64,000 nucleotides of DNA from positions 310,001-374,000 of the forward strand of contig NZ_CP099393.1 in NCBI RefSeq assembly GCF_023913515.1, given 5' to 3'. Shown here one piece after another: positions 25,956 to 36,961 of this stretch. The notes beneath the pieces are model-generated. The model did no database searches. It saw nothing but the letters and a program-made list of their open reading frames with translations, and had not been told where the DNA came from. Every line of letters begins with the position of its first letter. The stretch's first letter is position 1. The position numbers were made by a program, and so were the translations under genes. The stretch is from Natronococcus sp. CG52. GTDB lineage: Archaea; Halobacteriota; Halobacteria; Halobacteriales; Natrialbaceae.

Positions 25956-28900
25956 ATGGAACATCCAGCAGAACGTGCAGAAGAGGTCATCGAAGCCTAC
26001 GAACACAACTTCGTAGGCAGAGTCGGCGAGGCCGCACGAAGCGTGGCGAGTCGCTACGAAAACACACCTGGCACCGAGGACTCATTGATCAGCATCCGAG
26101 GCCCGTACCTTCAAGCGCTCGATGTTCCGAACTGGAGCGATCAGTCGTGGGAGTCGTTCTGCAGCGAGGCTGGTGTCAATCCACTCGTTCGGGAGGCGTT
26201 CTCCGAATTAGGATTTCGGCGACTATACGACTTCCAGGAGCGGAGCATCGAAACGATCAGCCAGGGACACGATACCGTCGTCACCGCCGCAACGGGTCGC
26301 GGGAAGACTGAAGCGTGGCTCATCCCAATACTCGACCGGATTCTCGAGAGAAAGCGCCAGGAAGACGAGACCAGCGTTAAAGCGACACTCATCTATCCGA
26401 CGAAGGCACTTGCACAGGATCAGTTCAAGCGACTGGTACAGTACCTCTACGCCATCAACAAAAAGTGGCCGTCGTCGGAACAGATTACGATCGGGATTTA
26501 CGACGGTGATACGCCAACGAACGTCGGCTCAAAGGCGCAGGGGTATCTCCAATCGTCGTTCAAGTATTTCGAGTGCCCTGGGAGAAACGACGACCTCGAG
26601 AAATGTCGCCACTGCGGCCAGGGTGTCCGAGTGCACCATGGCGGCCAACAGTACGAACTGCAACCCGAGAAGCGCCAGTGTATCGACGATGTGCCACTCG
26701 ACTTCATCAAACTCACAAAACACTCGATACTGAACGAGGGTGTCGATATCCTGCTAACGAACCCGGATACGATCAACCTCAAACTCATCAATGTAAATGC
26801 AAACGACGAGCACGAATCATTTATTTATGATCCAGAGTTCCTCGTCTTTGACGAGGTTCACACCTATGATGGATTGTTCGGGAGTTATACTGCGACTCTC
26901 ACGAAACGGCTTAGAGCACTTCGCAATGAACGCGGGTATGACGACCTGCAGGTCATCGCCAGCAGTGCAACCGTAGACAACGACGTCGAACTCTTCCAGA
27001 AAGTCAGTGGCGCCCCAACGGTCGAGCATGTTCCTGAGCGACCGCGAACGTTAGAGCCGTCAGCAGTCGACGCCCTTCCGAGCGCGTTTCTCACAGAGGA
27101 CGTGACCAACGAAACCTTGCTGGAGTTCGCTCATGGCGGCCCTGCACCTGCGCTCCTTTCGAATCTCTCATTCGATGTGGAACCGGAGGCACACGACAAC
27201 GAGAGGCTGGAAGAGTTGCTTCAGGATGCACTGTTTGACTACTTCACTGCAGGCGCTCAGTCAGACCCGATTGTGAATACCGTCCAGAACCTCCATCAGG
27301 AACTCGTCGACGATCCGCGACCTCGACACGAGTTCCTCGAGTCAATCGCGGATCGATACAATCTTGAGGAGAGCGAGGCAGAGACCGTTCTCGACAACTT
27401 CCAAACGGTAGGGATCTTTTCGGGACTACTGGAGAATCGAACGCATCTGTTCTCCTGGCCGATCGATGGATTCTACGCGTGTGCGGCCTGTGACGCAGTC
27501 TATCGATCACCACAGGATTCGTGTACAGCTTGTGAACACGAGTTTGTAACTCGAGCGGCATACTGTCGCGGCTGTAACGATGAAGCGTTAGTTGCGTGGT
27601 ACTGTCCGGACTGTAATCAACTCGAACCGTACATCCCGACGGACGAAGGCGATGTTGCGATCGAAGACGAGCATTACTGCCAACGGTGTCGACAGACCCG
27701 TGCGGAGGATGTCCGATCACTTCGGGTCACCTTCCATCCGACACTGGAGTGTACTTCATGCGGTACGCGTTCGAAACGATCGACAGTCGAACCGTGCGAG
27801 GCTTGTGGGACCAACATGGTGCATACGGACCCTGACGTGCTCTCGTGTCCGAATCCTTCGTGTGAAGAAACTCGTTCCTACGAGTCAGGTTGTCCTGATT
27901 GTGGAGAACGGCAACGACCAGTAGCCGGCGATTCATACGTCGATTGTTCTGATTGTGGTGAAACCCACAAGATAGGCCGAAATGCAGAACCCTGTACCTG
28001 TGGTAATTCGCTCGCTCAAACCCAATATATCCCCTGGGTCTGTCGTAACGAAGAGTGTGATCGCCAGTACTTCGGAGACCCACCGGACACGTGTGAGTGT
28101 GGATCGTCGTATACGTTCGCTCGAACGGGCCTATTCGAAGTCTTTGAGGACCAGTATTGTGAGGCGTGTGATACGTCCTTCGTCGGAGACCCAACGTGTG
28201 ACTGTGCGGAACGGCATTCTCGGCGACGAGAGGGGGCCCACCAGTCCTACAAAACGTTCGATCGGAACGGCAAGATACGGACTGCGAGCAGTTTCCGGGC
28301 TGCGGTCCCCTGTACCCACAAATCATTGCGGTACGATTCGAACAGACGCTACGACGAACTCGTTCGTGGTCCAGGTAACCTTGCGGTAACGACCTCCCAG
28401 TACCTACTGCGACGTGTTGCCGACGACGAGGGCTACGAGTCGGCGAAAATGCTCTCGTTCGCCGACTCACACCGGGACATGAAAGAATTGGACCGTGATT
28501 TCACTGAACCAGAGGTCGGGACACTACTCGATCAATCATTGCTCGAAGAACTCCGGGAGATGGAGACCGCTTGGGTTCCATTCGACGACGTACTCGACGG
28601 TGCAATGGACCGGATTGACACGCTTCATGATGAGCTCAGCCCACCCAAAGACGTCCAAAACCTCTCGTTCAAACTGAAAGCCGAACTCGTGGACAGCGCA
28701 CGCCGGCATATGGATGTTGAGAACGCGATCCGCGATCGACTCCGCCGGCGGGGAATACCGCACCGATACAGTCCACGATATCGTGAGTACGGCGGTTCAC
28801 TCGCGGAGGAGGGACTTGTAGATGTCCGGCTCTCACCAGTGCTCTACGAGTCGCTCGACGAGCCGGCTCGTTCCGTATTGCGCGAACTCGTGAAGGCCGG

Positions 28901-31442
28901 CAACGACTGTTCGATCGACGATGTCCAGAAGGCCGACCCGGCTACGGATATTACGGCGATCGTCGACCGACTCGTCGAAGACGACGTCCTGATTCGGACA
29001 GATGAGTACGTCGCGTTCAGCCCGGTTGCACTCGAAGTGACCGTCGCTGGTCACGGCGATGGATTACGGTACACACCGGGGTCCGGAACCATCGACCACA
29101 CCCTCGACAGTCAGTTCGGGACGAGAACTAACTCGAGTGTTCCGTTCGAAACCGATCTCACAGAACTCGCAAATCCGGATCACGCCCTCTTTACAGCACG
29201 TGCGTATCGAGCACTGTACTCGGAGACACGCATCCTCGTGAGCCGAGTCTATCACGGAATGACCGATAAACGAGAACGGCGTGAACTCGAGTACCTCTTT
29301 CGCGAAGGGAACTACCCCCATTTCCTCTCGTCCGGGCCGACGATGGAACTCGGCGTCGACATCGGAGCACTCGATGCGCTCCTATTGTACGGGACACCTC
29401 CCAACATGAACGCGTATCTTCAGCGTATCGGTCGTGCTGGACGGAGTTCGAACTCGTCGCTCGTGCATTCGGTCAGTCAACGAAATCCGATCGACTACTA
29501 CTACTACGACCAACCGGAGGATCTCATGGCTGCTGATCCCCAGCCAGTGCCATTGAAGGAGTACAATAGGGAGGTGCTTCGCGTCTCGTTCACGTGGGCG
29601 ATCTTCGACTACATCGCGGCGAATTTCGTCGTTCCTTGGGACGTTGAACAGCACGGACAATACAAGACGGTCTCTGGTGGAGATGAGTTCGAGCAACAGG
29701 TGCCAACATCGGACGATGATGGGGCGAAGCTCACTCACGTGATGTCTGCACGGACAAAAGAGCTCGGGTTGGATACCGACCAGTCCAAATTCGCCGTCCT
29801 TGGGACGATCGTGTACGACTACCGAAACGAGATTGAATCGCATCTGAAGTCGATGCTCGACCATCGGTTCTGCATCGACTGTAGCCGAAAATACGAACGT
29901 GAATCGGAGTACTCACAGTGTCAAACCGATGGGTGCAACGGAAGGCTCGTCGACGCACTCGCCGAGTTTGGCGAACTCGCTGAGGAAGCGGTCGAGAACT
30001 TCGAAGATCGCTATATTCACAGTTATACCGACTATCGTGCGGAATTAGAAGACGAACTCGAGCGAGTTAGCCGAGAGACACGTCGTGTCCAACGGAATCG
30101 GAGACGCGTTGCATCGGGTGACGAAGCACGGAGAGTATTAGAAGAGCGCCAAACACTCCTGGATCGGCAGACCGCATTGAAAGATCGCCTGCGCCGAATC
30201 GAGTCGCTCTCCTATGGAGATTTTCTTCGAGAATCGCGACAGAGTAGGTATGCGTTCGATATGCGAACCGTCTCGGACAACGTCGGCATGATGCTCGTTG
30301 ACAGTGACGGGGACGAATACACGTCGCGGTCGATCGGCGACGATCGCGGTCGATCGATGCGGATGGCGATCAGTGAACTTCACCCGGGCGCCGCATATCT
30401 TGATGGCGGGGATGCATACGTCGTCTCACGACTCCTGGTCAATGACTTTGGTTCGTCAGAACTCCGTGAACGAGTGCGGGCGACCGATGCACCGGAGCTT
30501 GCCGAGCAATATCGCTGTCCTGCTTGTCGAACGGCGTTCGACGCCCCGAGCGCTCACTGCGACTGTGATTCAGACGTTTCGCTTGTTCGACAGCGCCTCG
30601 TCTCCCCTGCTGGTGTAACCGCCCATCGATCGGACTTATTGATGACGGCCAACGGTGATCCAGCGCGGGCAGTGTACGAAAACACACAAAACGAGGTTCA
30701 AAACACGTATGCTGAGCGGAACACCGATATCCTCTCGTTCGACCCCGAATCCACGTTCGAAGTCCAAACTGAAGGAGGGGTTCTCGGCACAGTCCAATAT
30801 GGGACCTTCACCGTTCTACTCCACTCCTCTGAGTACCGCGCAAAGTACAAAAACGGTGAAGTTGATGGACAGTCGACCTTGTTCGAGGTCTGTGGGGCAG
30901 ACGACTGCACAGGTATCGTCTATAATAACAATGATCGAGCCCATTGTAGCGCGAACGCCGAGCACAACCCGCGCGGCAACGAAGGATCGGAGTTCGTCCG
31001 ATTGGGATACAGCTATGAGACGACTGGTGTTCGAGTTGATCTACACGACTCGGAGCAATCCCACACGCTCGTTCACGGCTTCAGACTTGCCCTCCAGTAC
31101 CTCGGTGGAGTCAGTATACGCGAACTGACCGAAGTCGTTCACGACGGTGAGAAAACCGCTGTCGACTTATTCGACTCCCAAGAGGGGGGAGCAGACGTTG
31201 CACGGTTGCTTGTTGCAGAAGGTGGAGAGAGACACGAAAACTTCCAAACGGCAGTCGACTTGCTGACCGATCATTTCCACTGTGATTGCGATACTGGGTG
31301 TCCACTCTGTCTCTATCAATACGGGTGCGACACGCGAAACAGAGACGATACGTTCGACCGTGATTCAATCCTGACCACTCTCACCGAGTCACCAGTTGAA
31401 TTGGTCGAACGCGATACTCAATCTAGCGGAAACAGAACCTAA
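25956..31442 (+). CDS. dpdJ: DpdJ-like DEAD/DEAH helicase with zinc motifs, copy 1
   Basis: 1828 aa. SF2 helicase: Walker A TAATGRGKTEAW (about residues 108-119), motif II FDEVHTYDG (about 297-305), motif III SSATV (about 336), and motif VI QRIGRAGR (about 1154-1161) preceded by SSGPTMELGVDIGALDALLL. Between the RecA lobes lies a long insertion with at least ten CxxC pairs (about residues 505-760), zinc ribbons resembling rubredoxin knuckles. The C-terminus carries the MZB/DUF1998 zinc motif CDCDTGCPLCLYQYGC (about 1775-1790), as in YprA/Hrq1-like helicases and DrmA. A 3-base gap follows dpdI. It likely translocates on DNA lacking the modification and feeds the PLD nuclease encoded downstream. 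The copy just downstream is a paralogue, not a duplicate by sequence identity. Confidence 0.8.
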   Translation: MEHPAERAEEVIEAYEHNFVGRVGEAARSVASRYENTPGTEDSLISIRGPYLQALDVPNWSDQSWESFCSEAGVNPLVREAFSELGFRRLYDFQERSIETISQGHDTVVTAATGRGKTEAWLIPILDRILERKRQEDETSVKATLIYPTKALAQDQFKRLVQYLYAINKKWPSSEQITIGIYDGDTPTNVGSKAQGYLQSSFKYFECPGRNDDLEKCRHCGQGVRVHHGGQQYELQPEKRQCIDDVPLDFIKLTKHSILNEGVDILLTNPDTINLKLINVNANDEHESFIYDPEFLVFDEVHTYDGLFGSYTATLTKRLRALRNERGYDDLQVIASSATVDNDVELFQKVSGAPTVEHVPERPRTLEPSAVDALPSAFLTEDVTNETLLEFAHGGPAPALLSNLSFDVEPEAHDNERLEELLQDALFDYFTAGAQSDPIVNTVQNLHQELVDDPRPRHEFLESIADRYNLEESEAETVLDNFQTVGIFSGLLENRTHLFSWPIDGFYACAACDAVYRSPQDSCTACEHEFVTRAAYCRGCNDEALVAWYCPDCNQLEPYIPTDEGDVAIEDEHYCQRCRQTRAEDVRSLRVTFHPTLECTSCGTRSKRSTVEPCEACGTNMVHTDPDVLSCPNPSCEETRSYESGCPDCGERQRPVAGDSYVDCSDCGETHKIGRNAEPCTCGNSLAQTQYIPWVCRNEECDRQYFGDPPDTCECGSSYTFARTGLFEVFEDQYCEACDTSFVGDPTCDCAERHSRRREGAHQSYKTFDRNGKIRTASSFRAAVPCTHKSLRYDSNRRYDELVRGPGNLAVTTSQYLLRRVADDEGYESAKMLSFADSHRDMKELDRDFTEPEVGTLLDQSLLEELREMETAWVPFDDVLDGAMDRIDTLHDELSPPKDVQNLSFKLKAELVDSARRHMDVENAIRDRLRRRGIPHRYSPRYREYGGSLAEEGLVDVRLSPVLYESLDEPARSVLRELVKAGNDCSIDDVQKADPATDITAIVDRLVEDDVLIRTDEYVAFSPVALEVTVAGHGDGLRYTPGSGTIDHTLDSQFGTRTNSSVPFETDLTELANPDHALFTARAYRALYSETRILVSRVYHGMTDKRERRELEYLFREGNYPHFLSSGPTMELGVDIGALDALLLYGTPPNMNAYLQRIGRAGRSSNSSLVHSVSQRNPIDYYYYDQPEDLMAADPQPVPLKEYNREVLRVSFTWAIFDYIAANFVVPWDVEQHGQYKTVSGGDEFEQQVPTSDDDGAKLTHVMSARTKELGLDTDQSKFAVLGTIVYDYRNEIESHLKSMLDHRFCIDCSRKYERESEYSQCQTDGCNGRLVDALAEFGELAEEAVENFEDRYIHSYTDYRAELEDELERVSRETRRVQRNRRRVASGDEARRVLEERQTLLDRQTALKDRLRRIESLSYGDFLRESRQSRYAFDMRTVSDNVGMMLVDSDGDEYTSRSIGDDRGRSMRMAISELHPGAAYLDGGDAYVVSRLLVNDFGSSELRERVRATDAPELAEQYRCPACRTAFDAPSAHCDCDSDVSLVRQRLVSPAGVTAHRSDLLMTANGDPARAVYENTQNEVQNTYAERNTDILSFDPESTFEVQTEGGVLGTVQYGTFTVLLHSSEYRAKYKNGEVDGQSTLFEVCGADDCTGIVYNNNDRAHCSANAEHNPRGNEGSEFVRLGYSYETTGVRVDLHDSEQSHTLVHGFRLALQYLGGVSIRELTEVVHDGEKTAVDLFDSQEGGADVARLLVAEGGERHENFQTAVDLLTDHFHCDCDTGCPLCLYQYGCDTRNRDDTFDRDSILTTLTESPVELVERDTQSSGNRT

Positions 31443-31462
31443 AGCGTTTAACGAGACCCACC

Positions 31463-34400
31463 ATGGCATCTAATCACCACGACACGATCGAACTGGCCGA
31501 ACGAATGAAGCGAGCGTACGGCGACCACTACGTAGCTGCTAACCAACCGCGTGTTCTTCGAAATATTATCAGCCGCTACGAAGAAACCGACGAGAACGAC
31601 TCGGTTGACGAAGCTCTCACGTCGTTTATGCGAACACGAGGGCCGTATCTCCAGGCGTTGGACCTCCCTCGCAAGGGACCACAGTGGATCGAATTCGCCA
31701 AGGAAGTAGGACTTCACGAGGACATCGTTCGAACGTTTGATGAGGCCGGATTCGAGAGCCTGTACCAGTTCCAGGCCCAGACGATTCGGCGAGTACTTGC
31801 AGACGATCACACGCTCGTCACCGCAGGGACAGGTCGAGGAAAAACGGAAAGTTGGCTCATTCCGATTCTGCAGTATATTACGGAGGCAAAAGCCAAAGAG
31901 CATTCGGATCACCCCAAGCAGAGCGTTAAGTGTGTATTGACGTATCCAACGAAAGCGCTGGCCCAAGACCAACTGAAGCGACTCATCGAATACCTATACG
32001 AATTGAATAGGAACCGAACGGGTGACGATCGAATCACGGTCGGAATATACGACGGTGATACGCCGTCTAACGATCCCGATGAGTACGATTATTTGAGTAC
32101 AGCGTACAAGTTCTTCGAGTGTCCATGTGACTACTGCGACGCCTCGCTCACCGTAGAGCGGACAGAGGATGAGCGGTTCCAGGTCACTCATGATGCGACG
32201 ACAACCGAAGACGTCGCACTCGACTTCATTTATTTAACCCGTGACGAAATCGTCGACGAACAGGTTGATATCCTCCTCACGAACCCGGACACGATAAACT
32301 ATCGGCTCTTCAATATCAACGAGGCGGAAGAACAGTCCGTGTTCATCTCACAGCCAAAGTATCTCGTTTTCGACGAAATACACGAGTACTCGGGGCTATT
32401 CGGAGCGTTCACTGCTGGATTGATGCGTCGATACGCCCGAGCACGCCAAGAGTTGCTCGATCACGCGACGCCCGAAGAGGACGATTTGCGATTGATCGGT
32501 TCGAGTGCGACCGTCGAAAACAGACGGACGATCTTCAACCGCATCAACCCATTCACCGATCCGTCTACGTCGGTCGTAACGGAGGATCCGGAAACGATCT
32601 CGGCAGAGAAACCGGTGGTTGTCGATGAAGCATTTTACACCAAGGCGATCGACGACGAGACACTCGTTCAAGCCGCTACAGAAGATACTACGGCAGGTAC
32701 TGCAGAGAGTCTACTGTTGGATGTCCTGTCAGTTTCGACTGATGGTGAGTCAGTAGACACACGGGAGCAACTCGAGGAGGCACTATATACACAACTCCTG
32801 TCTGAAAAAAACGATCGGCTGGAGTTCGTTCGGGCGTTGTATTCGAAGCTCTACGAGGACCCAATGGAACCCGGCGAACTCGTCGAAACGATCGAGTCCA
32901 TGTTCGACCTCAATAAAGAGGAAGCCGAAACGCTCCAGTCGAACTTCGTGACGATTGGCCGACTCTCGGGCGTCCTTGAGAGTCGAGCACACCTGTTTTC
33001 GTGGCCGATTGACGGCTACTATACGTGTCTCAACTGTGGGACGGTCTATGATACTCCGCGAGCGGAGTGTACGGAGTGTAGTCATCACTTCGTGACCAAA
33101 CTATCCTACTGTAACCACTGCGGGGAAGAAGCACTCGAGTCCTGGTTCTGTCCCTCGTGTGATCGTCTTTCACCGCTCAACGTGACGTCCTCCGAAGGGC
33201 GGTTCGAGTATTTCCACACGCCGGAGTGTACCTGTGAGACAGAAATGATTCGAACGATCTGGCGCCCATTCTACGAATGCTCTGGCTGTGGTGAGCGGCA
33301 GAAGATCAATCGGGTTCGGCAGTGTCCAGACTGTGATGACGGAACGCCGCTCTTTCTCACTGCCGACCGGAACGAGTTACAGTGTACTGATCCCGAATGT
33401 AACGCCTCAGTCGAACCAGATTCGTCGATAAGCTGTCACTCGTGCGAGTCAGACGACCTCGAACCGTTATCAGACACCGACGTTCTCTACTGTACCGATT
33501 GTGGCGAAACACACGCTGAGACAGAGGGGCAGCACTGTTCGTGTGGCGGCAGTCTGACCCCCAAACGGTTCCTGGGATGGCAATGTAACGATGCATCCTG
33601 TTCTGCAGTGTTCTTTGGAGAGCCGCCACAAACGTGCGACTGCGGCAACAGGCGATTCGCTCGAACTGCATTATTCGATGTGAATCAGATAGAGCACTGT
33701 GAGTCCTGTGATCGTGAACTCCTTCCACAACAGGAGTGTTTCTGCGATGCACCGAACACGAAGACATCAGTACGAGGATTCACACACTACAAGCAGGTCG
33801 ACGAACGCGGACAAATTCGAAGTCCGACCGATTTCCCGGGTGCAGTTCCGTGCTATGACCGTGGAAAATCGTATGGGAAGTCGAACAGATACGAATCGAT
33901 GCTCCGTGGACCTGGGAACACTGCGGTAACGACGTCACAATATCATCTTCGATCGGTCGTAGACCGGGACAATCCCGAATCGTTCCGGCGTGCCAAACTC
34001 CTCTCGTTCTCTGATAGCCAATCAGATATGAAGGAGTTGACTCGTGATTTCAACGAACCGGAGGAAGACCTCTTTTTCACGCAACTCGTTATCTCCGCGA
34101 TAGACGATTCGTGGACGTCATTAGAAACGATTCAGCAGGGTGTATGGGAAGCAGCACAGGCATACGAGGAAGAACTCAAAACCGAGATAGATACAAATAG
34201 TTTCGCATTCTTGAATGATCTGACTACGTACGATGAATCAACAAAAGAGTACATCTATAACGAAGCGGCTGCACGGATCCTTTCTGGCCGGTTCAATAAT
34301 CGCTGGTCGACCCGTCTGCAACTTCCGACCGATGGAATCGTAAACGTCCGACTCGACGCGGAACTGGACTCGCTCTCCGATGAGAAACGAGAGCTCGTCG

Positions 34401-36961
34401 CCTCGCTCCATACACAGGCGAAACGATACGTCTCGTCACTCTCCGAAGAAATCGATGGAGTCGGACATCACATCGACGAACTGGTTGACGACGGGCTGTT
34501 GGTGAAAGAAAATACCGACAACGGGTATCTCGTCCGCTTCAACCCAGAATCCGTCGAATGCGCACTCGTTTCGGAAGCGATACCGATCGATTACGATTCT
34601 GTCGAAGAACGGTTCTATACTGAATTCGACAAAGAAGTGTCTGAGATCGATGCCGATCTATCGACGTTTACTGCCGATTACAAGGATCGGGCAGATCTCC
34701 GGCATCCATATTTTACACTGACCGCCTTCCGGATTGCATCGTCTGATCCCGTTATGCTGTTGGGCCAATCGTACTTCGGAAACACTGAACGGAAGGATCG
34801 GCGTCGAATTGAGTATCAATTCCGCGAGGGGCGACATCCCCACTTTCTCTCGTCCGGTCCAGCGATGGAACTCGGCGTCGACATTGGTGATCTAGATTCG
34901 CTCCTCCTCTATGGAACGCCTCCAAATGCGAACTCGTACCTACAGCGCGTCGGACGCGCCGGTCGGAAATCCGGTTCGTCGATGATCCACTCCGTCAGCC
35001 GTCGGAATCCGATCGACTACTACTATTTCGAACGACCTGGCGAACTCATCAGCTCTGACGCACAGCCAGTCCCGTTGAACGAAACCAACGAGGAGGTATT
35101 GACGAGATCGCTCACGTGGGCCATTTTCGATTTTATCGCTGCAACGAAATGGATGCCGTGGCGACGTGAAGCGAGCGCTCTTCAAGATGCGTTCGTCTAC
35201 GATACCGACGACGGTCCAACTGAACGGAGTGAGACCCGACCAAACGAGATCGTTACGTTCAGTTCTCTCTTGGCGAAGTCGTGTATTCAGCTTCAACCGG
35301 GAGCTGACGTCTCTCCACTCGAAGGAATTCGGGATGTCATCAGTGAACACGAAACTGAAGCACGGTTGTGGATTCAGGATCTCCTTCGCTTCAGTTATTG
35401 CCAGCAATGTGGGCGCAAACACGATGCCGGATACGAAGGGCCATGCGCGAACGATTCGTGCACTGGGACGACAGTCTCCGCACTCGAGGAACATAGTGAC
35501 GTTGTCGAGACAGCACTCGCCAATATCGAGTCACAATTTGTCGACGCCTATGTCCGGTTCGAAAACGACCTCTATGACGAACTGGACCGGATCGAAGACC
35601 GGATCAGTGATTTGCGTCGGTCTTCACGGGGGAGCCGCCGAAATCGAAGGAGTGGCGCTTCGGAGGGGTCCGATGATCGTGAAGAACTCGAGCGCCTTCG
35701 GGAGCGACGGACACAACTAGACGAGTTTCTCCAGCGCCTCGAGGAACAGTCGTTCGGTGATTTCCTCTCGGCTTACAGCAACGGTGCGTTTAGTTTGCGA
35801 ACGGTTTCGGATACGGTAACATACGAACTCATCGGAGATGATTTCGAACATGTCACCCAGAACGCGCTCAATCGGGAAGTGCGTATGGCGTTGTCTGAGT
35901 TACATCCTGGTGCTGCGTATCTACATTCGGACAATCAGACGTACGTGGTGACAGAGGTCATCGAGGATTCGTACGAGACACCAAAGATTCGAGAGGACCT
36001 CCCGGATGAGGCGATTTGCCTGACTTGTGGGATGGTCGATGAAATCGAAGCGGGTACCTGTGATAGTTGTGGGAGAGAACTGAAACGGCTGACAACCATC
36101 GTGCCGAAGCGTGTCAGAGCATATAAATCGAACCTCCCACTCGAGACACTGTCGACTGGTGATCAATTGACACCAAGTCGTATCTATCGAAATCATACTG
36201 AGGAAATACAGAGTACATACGCTCCGGTCGATAGTGAGGTCGTGTCGTTCGAACCTGATGCAGACAGAGCGTTCGAGATCGTCGACGGCGATGGGACACG
36301 ACTCGGAACCTTCGCTCACGGTGCAGTAGAGATTCGGTCAACGACGAAGCAATTCAAGGCTTCGTACAAAGGCGGTGGGTCAGATCCACTGCCAACTGTC
36401 TTCGAACTCTGCGGAAACAACGGTTGTAATGGGGTTATCAGCCGTGACAGCGAGACAGCCTACTGCACCCGCCACCCTGAACACGACGTGAGCGACTCCA
36501 GAGCAGTTCGATTGGCTACCGAGTTCGGAACGCAAGGTGTTCGCGTCCAATTAAATCACAAAGAACTCGAGCATACAGTTGCACACGGACTCCGGATTGC
36601 CCTTCAGTATATCGGCGGTGTTGGCGTGAGGCAGGTTCCTGAAACCATCGAAGAGGACGGAACGTACGTCTACGACGGTGATAAAGGGGGCAGCGGGATC
36701 ACCGTACTGCTGACCGAAGGTGCCGAGGACCCCGATGGGAAGTTCCAGCGCGCACTCGAACTTGTCGAAGAGGCGTTCGAATGTGATTGCGATGATGGAT
36801 GTCCGTTCTGTGTGTTTCAGTACGGCTGTACCGAGCACAACGATCCCCAGTCGTTCGATAAAGAGGCGTTCCAATCGCTATTGGATAATGGCCTCGAACT
36901 CGATTCAATTTCGACAACTGAACTCGGAGGGGAAACAACTGCGAGAAAGATGGATGACTGA
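31463..36961 (+). CDS. dpdJ: DpdJ-like DEAD/DEAH helicase with zinc motifs, copy 2
   Basis: 1832 aa, colinear with the preceding helicase: Walker A TAGTGRGKTESW (about residue 118-129), motif II FDEIHEYSG (about 302), motif III GSSATV, SSGPAMELGVDIGDLDSLLL, motif VI QRVGRAGRK (about 1160), a CxxC-rich central part and the terminal MZB motif CDCDDGCPFCVFQYGC (about 1773-1788). All helicase motifs are intact in both copies, so both may be active and could form a heteromer or deal with different strands or substrates. The gap to copy 1 is 20 bases; its end overlaps the next gene by 8 bases. Bacterial clusters are described with one DpdJ. Confidence 0.8.
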   Translation: MASNHHDTIELAERMKRAYGDHYVAANQPRVLRNIISRYEETDENDSVDEALTSFMRTRGPYLQALDLPRKGPQWIEFAKEVGLHEDIVRTFDEAGFESLYQFQAQTIRRVLADDHTLVTAGTGRGKTESWLIPILQYITEAKAKEHSDHPKQSVKCVLTYPTKALAQDQLKRLIEYLYELNRNRTGDDRITVGIYDGDTPSNDPDEYDYLSTAYKFFECPCDYCDASLTVERTEDERFQVTHDATTTEDVALDFIYLTRDEIVDEQVDILLTNPDTINYRLFNINEAEEQSVFISQPKYLVFDEIHEYSGLFGAFTAGLMRRYARARQELLDHATPEEDDLRLIGSSATVENRRTIFNRINPFTDPSTSVVTEDPETISAEKPVVVDEAFYTKAIDDETLVQAATEDTTAGTAESLLLDVLSVSTDGESVDTREQLEEALYTQLLSEKNDRLEFVRALYSKLYEDPMEPGELVETIESMFDLNKEEAETLQSNFVTIGRLSGVLESRAHLFSWPIDGYYTCLNCGTVYDTPRAECTECSHHFVTKLSYCNHCGEEALESWFCPSCDRLSPLNVTSSEGRFEYFHTPECTCETEMIRTIWRPFYECSGCGERQKINRVRQCPDCDDGTPLFLTADRNELQCTDPECNASVEPDSSISCHSCESDDLEPLSDTDVLYCTDCGETHAETEGQHCSCGGSLTPKRFLGWQCNDASCSAVFFGEPPQTCDCGNRRFARTALFDVNQIEHCESCDRELLPQQECFCDAPNTKTSVRGFTHYKQVDERGQIRSPTDFPGAVPCYDRGKSYGKSNRYESMLRGPGNTAVTTSQYHLRSVVDRDNPESFRRAKLLSFSDSQSDMKELTRDFNEPEEDLFFTQLVISAIDDSWTSLETIQQGVWEAAQAYEEELKTEIDTNSFAFLNDLTTYDESTKEYIYNEAAARILSGRFNNRWSTRLQLPTDGIVNVRLDAELDSLSDEKRELVASLHTQAKRYVSSLSEEIDGVGHHIDELVDDGLLVKENTDNGYLVRFNPESVECALVSEAIPIDYDSVEERFYTEFDKEVSEIDADLSTFTADYKDRADLRHPYFTLTAFRIASSDPVMLLGQSYFGNTERKDRRRIEYQFREGRHPHFLSSGPAMELGVDIGDLDSLLLYGTPPNANSYLQRVGRAGRKSGSSMIHSVSRRNPIDYYYFERPGELISSDAQPVPLNETNEEVLTRSLTWAIFDFIAATKWMPWRREASALQDAFVYDTDDGPTERSETRPNEIVTFSSLLAKSCIQLQPGADVSPLEGIRDVISEHETEARLWIQDLLRFSYCQQCGRKHDAGYEGPCANDSCTGTTVSALEEHSDVVETALANIESQFVDAYVRFENDLYDELDRIEDRISDLRRSSRGSRRNRRSGASEGSDDREELERLRERRTQLDEFLQRLEEQSFGDFLSAYSNGAFSLRTVSDTVTYELIGDDFEHVTQNALNREVRMALSELHPGAAYLHSDNQTYVVTEVIEDSYETPKIREDLPDEAICLTCGMVDEIEAGTCDSCGRELKRLTTIVPKRVRAYKSNLPLETLSTGDQLTPSRIYRNHTEEIQSTYAPVDSEVVSFEPDADRAFEIVDGDGTRLGTFAHGAVEIRSTTKQFKASYKGGGSDPLPTVFELCGNNGCNGVISRDSETAYCTRHPEHDVSDSRAVRLATEFGTQGVRVQLNHKELEHTVAHGLRIALQYIGGVGVRQVPETIEEDGTYVYDGDKGGSGITVLLTEGAEDPDGKFQRALELVEEAFECDCDDGCPFCVFQYGCTEHNDPQSFDKEAFQSLLDNGLELDSISTTELGGETTARKMDD

